Shown here: positions 55,188-64,000 of the stretch, one piece after another
Position numbering within the stretch: the stretch's first letter is position 1
Layout of the letters: every line of letters begins with the position of its first letter
Translations under genes and position numbers: made by a program
Notes under the pieces: generated by a model
The model's input: only the letters and a program-made list of their open reading frames with translations
What the model was told of the DNA's origin: nothing
Database searches by the model: none
NCBI GenBank assembly: GCA_964016875.1
Contig: OZ024725.1
Coordinates: forward strand, 43,051,427-43,115,426
Length of the DNA stretch: 64,000 nucleotides
Reading direction: 5' to 3'
DNA from: Fallopia convolvulus
Taxonomy: Eukaryota; Streptophyta; Magnoliopsida; Caryophyllales; Polygonaceae

Positions 55188-55834
55188 CGGCTTTCCAAAT
55201 GGAACACTAATAAGTGCAAATGCAACAACTACTGTGATGAAAAATCACTCTTTATTTTTCCTTCTCATCCATTTCATATGGAATAGATTCAGTTTCTAGA
55301 ACATATCCAATCTCCTTTATTTCACACACTAGCCCATTAAGCTTTTCATATATCTCATCCTTTTGAGGATAAGAAGAAGCAAACCATGCAGTGGCAACTC
55401 ACCACACAACAACATTTTCCAATTACTAAGCTGGCATATTGAAGAATACTTTTAGACATTTTTGCTAACCATGCAATGGTAAAATCATTTCTTCAAGCTA
55501 CCATCAAAAGAAGCAAACCCAAAGCAGTGGTACAATTCCGATTTGGACCATGTAGGGGATAAGCAAACCTATAGTATAACATCATGGAAAGTGTTATTCT
55601 TTATGAAAAACAATATATTACCATGTAGACGAATTTAGGTTGTTAAGCTTGTTTCATTGTGAATATAGACAGATTTTTGTTGTTAAGCTTGTTTAATTGT
55701 TTCATGATGAGTTAGTTGATGTATATTCTGTTCTTGATATTTATATTATTTTTTTGAAGTTTTAGTTTGAATTGAAAAATCATGTTGATCCTACAAAAGG
55801 AAAAGAAGATTGACATATTGATATGTGTTTGTAG
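55188..55834 (+). other. PMD gene intron, downstream of Athila-B
   Basis: AT-rich, no ORF. It ends in a pyrimidine/TG-rich stretch and the acceptor GTTTGTAG (55834). Confidence 0.45.
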
Positions 55835-55888
55835 GTGAAGATGGTGGTGGTGTAGGTGGAGCCGTCGGTGGTAACGAGGGAGATGTTG

Positions 55889-57627
55889 TGTAACACCCCG
55901 TCTTTACACCGGTGCTACTCGGTAAGAGACCTTACTAGGTACTACCTAGTCTAGTTTGACAATGAGTTCACTTGGATCTTGCAACTCGGGCACGACGAGA
56001 AAACATGAATAAAACATCCAACCGGTAGTTATAAACTCCAAGTACAGAAAATATGCATGAAACCCAAACAACATAACTTGCAACACCACCTAGAAACATT
56101 TCATTAACATACCACTAACATTTCCTTTATCAAAACTACACATTATACAAAAGACACCAAAAGTAACCGCCATTTCTCCCAACCGAACCCAACCTAATGA
56201 CACGGTCTTCAACGACCTATTCCATCATCCGGCCGAGGTTCCATCATGGGTCCCTTGTCCTTACCTGAAACTAAAAAAAACAAGTCCCCGAAGGGTCAGC
56301 TACCATTCTAATCCAAGGTAGAATCCATACGGTACTAGTAAGATGTTTAAAAACCAATCAAGTGTCTAACATATACACAAATAAAGTTCGCATGATTACA
56401 ACACATATCAGTTCTAAATTCATACTTCACTTCCCATAGATCATAAACATAGATCATAAACACAAACCACACATCAAACTTCCATACACATTCATACATA
56501 CAAGTCCAAGCAGAACAATACAACCATTCTCTCACCGTTCCATTCCATGGCGCTTTTCAACCCTACGCCCCAGGTGCCGAGGCGCGACCTCCCACCCTTC
56601 ACAATTCATCCTTCTAACCCCGGGTCAAGCCTCCTCGAGAGCACTTGCCCAAAACACAGATAGCTTTAGTTTTGAAGGGGCACGATTCGTTGTCACATAA
56701 CCATACGTAGTCGTCACTTCAACCTAGAGGACTACGCACATGGCCATGTCGAGAACGGTACCAACACAGAGAAAATATTCCAAAGCTTCACATTCGATGA
56801 AAGCTCAATGAAATCCTTTTCACACATATCATACACAAGTAAACCTTTTTCATAAAACAATCAGTTAGGGACTAGTTCCCCAAAACCAATCCTACAAGCA
56901 CACCATGAAGTCTAGCAAGTATTGAATGGAAACTGAGCAAGTCGTAAACGACTTACCTTCAAGACGAATTCTTGAGGCCAATAAACACTAACTAACACGC
57001 AAAGTAGAACCCTGTCTTGAGATAGATAGTCTGTCTCTTTCCCTGATCTCTGGTCACGACCTTAGACTCACGCTCCTATATACATATATATACCTCACTG
57101 AATAATAATAGCATTTTAACTCTTACAAACTCTAACTCCAAAAACAACGAAAAGCCAAGATGCTTTATACCTTCTTTTGTATAAATCCAAATCTTATAAA
57201 ACTTGACAAGAATATACTAGATATATAAAAGAACATTTTTCTAGTTCAAATCTTTCTGTAAATATGGATCAAAGGTCCCCCTAATATAATTACAAAGCAA
57301 AACCCTAAAATTGCTCTGAAATCTTTTATCGAATATAAATCCAATATCGAAAACACCCTTTGAGAACTATAAATCGATTGATTTCTCAATCAAAAGCAAC
57401 TATAGATCTAGATCTGGAAAAATTAGTAAAATCTAAATAAACCATTAACTAATTAAAAATTACGAAACCACGCTTGTACTTCAAGATTAGAACCCGATAG
57501 AAGAAATCTCGTACCAGATCCAATAAAACATCAAAATCTCTCCTTTTCTCTCTTCTTTTTTTTCTTTTCTCCTCTCTCTCTTTTCTTTTTTGTGTTTACG
57601 AACTTTGAATGGAAAGAGTTCCAAAGA

Positions 57628-57664
<37 letters not shown>

Positions 57665-57922
57665 CCGAAGTCGGCCAAATGAGTCGGTAAAACTTTATGA
57701 AAATTACACTTTTCACCCTCAAATCTCCTTTACTACAAACTTTACGCTAAAATAATTATTAATTACTTTAAACTTTTTAAAATATAATTTTCAAAAATTC
57801 AAAATAAAATATTAGATATTATTATTTAGCCGAGATTACTTATAATCTAATTAATCCCAACACAAAATTTAAGGAGTGTAAAATCAAATTAAAAAAATAT
57901 AAAAATACTCCCGAATCTTACA
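55889..57922 (-). mobile_element. Solo LTR inside PMD exon 2
   Basis: 2034 bp, flanked by TGTTG (55884-55888 and 57923-57927). On the minus strand it runs from TGTAAGATTCGG to GGGGTGTTACA, the same end type as the 3.4-kb solo LTR. A minus-strand TATATATA region (57664-57650) next to a TG repeat lies where a promoter is expected. Tekay/Tat-like by its ends. Confidence 0.85.
57629..57664. repeat. (CA)n(TA)n microsatellite
   Basis: About ten CA units followed by about seven TA units inside the solo LTR. Confidence 0.9.
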
Positions 57923-60900
57923 TGTTGGAGGTCATGCTGGTGGTGGATAACCGGCTGTCCATGGCTCGGGTATCGATTTGGAGAGTGGTAGAGGTCTAGA
58001 TGTACGAGTGGAGTCGGATGGCAATGGAGCGTCGGTCGGTCCCTCTATCACTCCGGCTAATGTTGTGGTTGGTGATTCGAGCGAGAAATCCACTCCGATT
58101 GACACAGTAAAGGACTTTGGAAAAGATTGGTGGGGGAAGTCGGGTCTATCGGTACGTAATTTCATTCCCAGATTTATAAGATTTATATCTATTTACAGAA
58201 TTTAGATACTATTGTAATGAATTATAATATATTTATGTTGATGGTTGATGGTTGAATATATATCTTAGTTTGAGATTACAAATGGTCACATTTGATATAA
58301 ATATTTAGTTCCGAATATGGATGTAATTTAGTTGTATAAGTGATTTGAAAACATAAACTCGATATTTGAAAATTATGTATTGAAGAGAGAACATATTTAT
58401 GAAATTATGCTATGAACAAATTCGAATCCATATTTATGAAACCATGGGAATGCAAAGTTGAATATGAAGAGCATATAATGAAAGAAACATTTCAATATAA
58501 TGAAAGAAACAATTTCAACATGCGTTTCAGGAGAGATGTGCGTACGTCTTTTTCTACTCCCATCTCGATGCCGCCTCCTCGACAGAAAAAGCAGAACACA
58601 AGACATGCGAGGTCACGGGGCATATTAGCAGAGTAGAATGCTCAGGTCTAGCCTCGGCCGAAGAAGGCTAGGACGGGGCCCATTGTATATAAATTGATTT
58701 TAGAGCTGCAAGGCGAGGATATAAAGTGGCATATTGGGGATATGCAGACATGTCAAGATATAGGGTCATCCACCCCTATAGATGTCGATATGACGCCGCG
58801 GATAGATCAGATTCCGGTGACCGATGGTGTTGACCCTTCAGATCAGCATACCCTTACCCCTCGGCATGTTTCAAAGTCTCCATTGGGCATGATTGAGGAT
58901 ATTATGAGGGATGTTGATACGACCCCTCGGGTTGAGATGGTTGCTTAAACCGACGACGCTGTCCTAGAGATGGATCCTGCATTTACACATCATGATGTTT
59001 TAAATACTGATATGCACAATGATGAGGATATAATGGGGGACATTGATTTTACTGTGCCATCTTCCCGCGCTACCAATAGTCCATCTCCTCCTTGCGCTAC
59101 CGATAGTCTACTTAGGCCAACCCCGCCTCCCGCAACTGATACAAGGACGGACCTCGTTCTTGCGGTCCAGCACGTACCGCCCCCAACAGAGGAGGTTCCG
59201 TCCGCTCCTACTCCGGCTGACGAGATGTGGTAGCCTAGAGGGCCACGATTAACAAACCTACTTCGGTCGTACCCGACTCATGTAGCAGAGTCGATAAGGA
59301 GGTGGACACTTGCGAAGTTGGAGGCTCGTGAGGGCATCGTTATAGAGGATAGTTTGGTAAGTGTAATGCCGATTTATTTTAGCTTAATACTTGATATGAT
59401 TGAATAGCCTTATTGAGATATTGAATTTTCTGTTTAGTGGCACAAGGTCATTAGGGCTCACTCAGGACCGGTGGAATGGCTGGATATTGAGCCGCATATG
59501 ATTGAGGAGTCGGGTATGTTGTCGAGCATTGTACAGTAGACCTGTTTGAGACGACTAGCGACCTTGAAATACAGAGGATTGGATCACACTATCATTACAG
59601 CTTTTGTGGAGCGTTGGCATCTTGAGACCAACAACTTCCACTTCCCATGGGGAGAGATCACGATCACCCTCCACGATATCCATCAGATATTGGGGATACA
59701 TATTGATGGAGTCGCTGTGGTGAGACAAATTTCTAGCGTTGGGGATTTCCAAAGTCGTTTCATGGAGATATTGTCGCTCACTCCTCAGTAGTACCGCCAA
59801 TATAAGACTTCCATACCGAGTAAGTTTCTCAAGGCTATCATACTTGAGATGATTGCAAATGGGTGGGACCCACAACATATAGAATCTGCGTACTTGTTGT
59901 GGTTGCTTAGCCAGACTTTGTTTAGTGACAAGAGCACCTACAAGGCGAGGACTATATATTTACAGTGTTTGATGGATCATGGTGTTACGAGTAGATTCGC
60001 ATGGGGTGATGCGACATTGGCGTGCATATACCGTCATTTGGGCATTGCATCTCGCCAGGGGTCAACGGGATTGGGAGGATGCATGCTCATTCTGAAGGTA
60101 CAATAGTATTTTGTTTAAGCTTTGGGTGTTGTACAATTTTTGTTATTTCGGTACTCATTTTAATTTAATTTTACAGGCTTCAATATAGGAGTACTTTAGA
60201 CATTTTCGTGGGCATTCAGTGTTGAATTTGAATGCTTTCATGGATGAGCGAGTGGGTGCCCGAGATAGGAATGACCACACCGATCAGGGCCAAAGAAGTC
60301 GGAGCGCTTGGAGGATATTCGGAGGGTTATGGACAAGATTCTTGCTGATGAGGTAAAAGTGTTAATAGTTTCACCCATTACTTCTTATTGAGTTGTAATG
60401 CAAATTATTTTTTCCGAGATGCAAGTTTGTTGGACGCCTTGGAACCGAGACCTAGATTTTGAGACGGAGTATCAAATTTCTAGGTATCGAGGAGTTCTGC
60501 ATTGCTTCGATATTTTTGATCCATACCATCCCGAGAGATGTCTGCGCCCGTACTATCGTGTGCAGACGACTCCCCCAGATCCGATTGTGCCGCGTGTAGT
60601 CGCATGTACAAGGGAGATAAACACCTATAGTCTTGTGTTCTAGAACCAAAACTTGTATTGGAATGAGCGGTATGACCACATGATTGACCTCTAGCAGCAT
60701 GTCGTGGCTCGGTATCCTTGGCAGGCAGACCCTGCATATCTTGACTGGTTCGAGGGGGTGACACATCCATATATAGATCCTAGATCACCCCGTCAGAACC
60801 GTCCTCGAAAGCCCGCTGCCCATCATGCAGCTATGGTGGACGTTATTGTGGTATGTTAATATGTAATACAAAGTTTTGTATGCAATTATATTCGTTTGTA

Positions 60901-61217
60901 CTCTATTGTATTTAATGCGTTCAATAAATTCTCAGCGGGCGCAACAGGAAGTTGGATATGCACTAGAGGCTTTAGAGGGAATGCCCATGGATCATGCCGC
61001 TAGGCCATACTTGCAGGAGATGTTGAGCATTCTAGTCACCGGTGTTCCGCCCCTACCTCCACCCGTGAGTAGGTCGTTTAGGGATTCTCAGTACAGTCGC
61101 GAAGAGGGCAGCGGGGTTCGTCGTGGTGGTGAGGGTAGTAGTACAGGGGGTGTTGGTGTTCAAGATAGTAGGATCGGGGGTGCTGATAAGGGTACTACGT
61201 CTAGGGATGGTGCTTGA

Positions 61218-61730
61218 AGTGAGGGCACCGGGGACGGGGAGTCGTAGTTTATTTAGGATTGAAGTACTTTTTTGTATATGCCATTATCTTCATGATACTA
61301 TAACTCATGTATGCATCAGTTTTTGGTTATATATGGCAAGTGTTATCTTAGTTTAAATTCACCATGTTTCGTTGCACATTTTGATATGAATCATTTGATT
61401 AGTTAATCAAAAATCTTGCATTGGCATAATAGGATAATGCTTTCATTTTTTTTAAACTCATCAAATTGTATGAAAGATCGAATCTATTTTAGTTGCAATG
61501 TCAAATTTTGATTAGTTACCTTTGTTGTGCTTGGTGGGAAGACCATTGTCATGTCACCTGAAGTACTTATGAATGCAGGGGTTCCATGCTGCAGGTATTT
61601 ATTTTTCATTCTGAAATCTTTAGCTGCCAAACACATCCAACAACTGTTCTCTTAAACACTTGAAGTTCATAAAGCAACATTTATGTATGCATGATGATTA
61701 TAAATGAATGTTATGTTCTTGCATTTGCAG
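61218..61730 (+). other. 3' flank of PMD gene
   Basis: AT-rich, probably 3' UTR then intron-like sequence. No gene recognised. It ends in TTTGCAG, the acceptor of the next exon. Confidence 0.4.
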
Positions 61731-61840
61731 GACTTGCTATCTCTGGCGCCACAGTAATCATGTAGCTTGATGGGTTCCTAGCAAGGAAGATGGGTATCAA
61801 TTCTGTTGTTGGATCCTACCTTGATCCCTTTGCATATCAT
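61731..61840 (+). pseudogene. Cardiolipin synthase-like exon fragment
   Basis: A 110-bp exon bounded by TTTGCAG and GTAGGA. It encodes GLAISGA, a stop, then LDGFLARKMGINSVVGSYLD, closely matching the CDP-alcohol phosphatidyltransferase signature of plant mitochondrial cardiolipin synthase (SGASDWLDGYVARR..., SVVGSYLDPLADK). Two signature residues are lost: the DW before LDG is replaced by M-stop, and the last Asp is Tyr. Flanking exons were not found, so it is a gene fragment, possibly captured by a transposon. Confidence 0.65.
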
Positions 61841-62626
61841 GTAGGAATTTGTTTTGGGCATGATAACCGCACTAACACGTTACCTGCTTTGATATGGGAA
61901 TTCCTAACCAAAGATCAAGTGTAACGCGTTATAAACTAGAGACAAGATGAAGGACCAATTAAAGAATAGAAAAGACAATAGCAAGTAAGTTGTAATGTGA
62001 GTATTATGATCGTAGTTTGAGATGAGTCTCCTCCAATACAAACCAACACTTGAGTGGAAGTAGAATAAAGTGAACAAAGATGAATTTAAGCTTATGGTTT
62101 TTCTCTCGAGTGCTTGTGTCCCTCTCTTTTCGCTTCAGGCTTGTTATATATAACCCTCTCCTTAATTCGGACCGTTGGTGGGGCGCTCAACGTATCCTGG
62201 AGATCTCGCCTGCTGAATCCACGAACTAGCCGTTTCTGCATTTCAACCCTCGGGTCTGAGATTTCCGTCACATATTTATTGCCTCCTTCAATGACTCAAT
62301 CTCACCACGTCTTCAACGTTTCTTCGACCTTCCTTTTTAACCACCAGATTGGGCCAACTATTCCGGGCTCCTTGATGCTCTTTTGGGCTAGATTTCGGAG
62401 GGCCCAACAATACCCCTATCAAAAACCCGGGAAAACTCCCGCCTCCACTTTCTTAGGGTTTTTGATTTCGTGTCTTGGAAGTTGTAGCAAATCATGACAC
62501 GTCTAATCAACCCCTATTTATAGCGGTTATGATGGCTTCCAAGACTTCAATATTGCTTCTCGGTGTCCAGGTACGTTTTCCCCTACTTTCGCTTCTTCGT
62601 CTTCAACTTCTTTTCTTCCCCCAACT
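61841..62626 (+). other. Leader/LTR-like sequence upstream of the gypsy-type ORF
   Basis: TTATATATAACC near 62149 looks like a TATA box, followed by a C/T-rich leader. It could be part of an LTR, but no boundaries or repeats were found. Confidence 0.35.
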
Positions 62627-64000
62627 ATGGTGTCTTCTAGCTCTCCTTCCCTCTACTTCCTTGAATCCACCCTTCCTCCTTCTCTGACATCTTATGGTTT
62701 CCTCACCTCCTATCATCGGAGGGATAGTACTTTTGAGGACCCTCATATTTTTTCCTTTCTGCGGGTTTCCCTTCGCATGCAGAGGTGTTTCTTCCTCCCC
62801 CTAGCATTCATGCAGATTTCTATGCCAACGATTGGGTGTGCTTATATAAGTACCCTTTTCGTATTGGCCACCGTTTTCCATTTTCTCCTCTAGTCGTCGA
62901 TTTCTTGTCCACCCTCAATGTCTCTCCGGGGCAATTGCTTCCCCAAGTTTGGAGACTTCTACTTTCCGTTGATCAATTGTGCTCTTCTCGGGGTCTTCCC
63001 TTCAAAGTTGTCGACTTTTTCCTAAATTACCGCCTTTCCTAAGGCGGACCGGGTCGTTTAACTTTGAAAACTTTCACCAACATATCTGACTTAGTCTTCA
63101 ACATATCAAAATCTGATCGGGGCTTGGCTGATAAGCTTTTCTTTGTGAGATTGTCTTCTCTAGGGATCGATACATCTTTCTTGAGAAGTCGTTGGCAATC
63201 AACATGTAGTGTTTCCCTTTAGTAATCGTTGGTTTCTATTCAAGTCTAACCACTGAATGATTTCTGTGCACAGTGTCTTGCTACTCCTCAACCCCGCAAA
63301 GTATCATATCAAGTTATCTCCCACATCGAGGCTCTCTCGTTGGAGGAAAGATCCTACCCCAAATTAGTAAAAGCGTGTTTTGCAGAGCCTGAAGATATCG
63401 AGATGTCGAGTAAGTCTGTCTCTCCTCTCCTTTCTAGCTTCAACGTTCCTTGTTTTTTGTTAACCCTGTTCTTCTCATGATGTCAGGTTCAAGGACTACC
63501 AGATCAACCGCTGCTTTGTCAACTTTGGAAAGGGTCGAGGCCAGGAAGAAGAGGAAAGTGGACACAGCCTCCACTACTGATACGTCTTTGATGGTGTCTC
63601 TACCTCCCAAAGTGGTAGGCGATTCTCCCAAGGCCTCCCTATCAAAGAAAGGTGCCTCTTCTCGCATGACGGATCTTCCCAGCACCATGATGTCCCTGGA
63701 CATGGATGCTGAGAAATGCCTTAAATCTTTGATGCCTCTGCAAGTGGATTGCCTCCATGGTTCAAGCCATCGATCCTCTTTTCCTGAATTTCTCGGCAAA
63801 ATACTGGCGGCCAATGGCAGGTATTCATCAGGTCCCTTTTTGCTCTTACTGTTGATTGTCTGGATGTCTACTTAATCCATATTTGTTGCCCAGGGACTTC
63901 AACTCACTCTTGCGGCTTACGAACCTTCAAAGACTACCCTGAGCAACTGGCTCAGAGTAAAATCAACACGCAGCTTGAAAAGGATAGGTTTGTCATTCTG
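62627..64000 (+). pseudogene. Gene with 'transposase (putative) gypsy type' domain, continues past window
   Basis: Codes for IHADFYANDWVCLYKYPFRIGHRFPFSPLVVDFLSTLNVSPGQLLPQVWRLL (62800-62970, given here in outline), the pattern of the plant 'putative gypsy-type transposase' domain. A frameshift near 62790 joins it to the N-terminal piece begun by ATG 62627; a stop lies at 63040. Later exons encode a Lys/Arg-rich region (63534-63570) and a coiled-coil-like start (LLRLTNLQRL, near 63910). The domain is found in retroelement-derived ORFs of unknown function, often with introns. Confidence 0.55.

Larger units (their letters stand above)
55835..61217 (+). pseudogene. PMD gene, plus strand, exons 2 to about 7
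   Basis: Likely exons from splice signals and coding blocks: 55835-58151 (minus a solo LTR), 58531-59355, 59438-60097, 60177-60352, 60426-60850, 60936-61217. The mobile domain is in 59438-60097: YRGLDHTIITAFVERWHLETNNF, GEITITLHDIHQILGIHIDG, LACIYRHLGIAS. The C-terminal PMD part follows (WTPWNRD, HPERCLRPYYRVQ, WNERYDHMIDL, ARYPW). In-frame stops at about 57948, 58634, 58934, 59231, 59537, 59789 and 60643 make it a pseudogene, though splicing is conserved. It is the same family as the antisense copies at 25-40 kb. Confidence 0.65.

Noticed and set aside
57629..57664. CA/TA repeat as possible Z-DNA regulatory element
   Set aside because: An ordinary microsatellite; nothing beyond its composition supports a role.

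Overview
The window is plant nuclear DNA made almost entirely of nested transposable elements. No prokaryotic feature, rRNA or functional tRNA gene is visible. The families present (Sirevirus-type copia, Athila and chromovirus Ty3/gypsy, L1-type LINE tails, plant mobile domain genes, a mitochondrial cardiolipin synthase-like exon) point to an angiosperm, probably a eudicot; the species cannot be read from the sequence. Element boundaries below rest on TG...CA ends, matched LTR lengths and target-site duplications (TSDs).

Layout. 1-333: remnant of an antisense chromovirus. 334-21294: the 3' part of one degenerate Sirevirus (copia), split by a 3.4-kb solo LTR (2663-6085, TSD GAAAA) and by a complete antisense Athila element, 'Athila-A1' (7698-18259, TSD TCCCC). 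The Sirevirus envelope-position ORF resumes at 18260 and its 3' LTR is 20532-21294. 21295-24673: MITE-like DNA, a possible small gene start, a LINE RNase H tail, a hAT-like MITE and a broken LTR. 25021-40447: two tandem antisense copies of a plant mobile domain (PMD) pseudogene; the second is split by 'Athila-A2' (27930-39807, TSD TGTGT), whose 5' LTR carries a solo LTR of another family (29031-30367, TSD AAAAG). 41414-43086: SINE-like sequence and an antisense LINE with a 20-bp TSD. 43403-61217: a third PMD gene, plus strand, with duplicated first exons, a complete but RT-less Athila element 'Athila-B' (44739-55182, TSD ATAAC) in its first intron and a solo LTR (55889-57922, TSD TGTTG) in its second exon. 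61731-61840: cardiolipin synthase-like exon. 62627-64000: gene with the 'putative gypsy-type transposase' domain, running off the end.

How the parts work together. A1 and A2 are the same family in opposite orientation; each encodes Gag-protease-RT-RNase H-integrase in one long frame, and both are broken (A1 by one visible frameshift, A2 by many lesions including the RT active site). Athila-B keeps gag, protease and the Athila ORF-1 gene but has no RT, RNase H or integrase, so it could have moved only with help.

The most interesting signal is shared by three unrelated element families. Short palindromes of the form TCG-N3/4-CGA occur in pairs or clusters with near-fixed spacing: 21 bp in Athila-B (TCGTTAACGA), 21-23 bp in Athila-A (TCGGGCCCGA, TCGGACCGA) and 18 bp in the Sirevirus (GTCGTTGAC-like). 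The core differs by family, but the placement is the same: upstream of the TATA box in U3, near the 3' end of the LTR, and in spacers between coding domains. In Athila-B a pair also lies 111 bp upstream of a TATA box in front of ORF-1. I know of no description of this arrangement.
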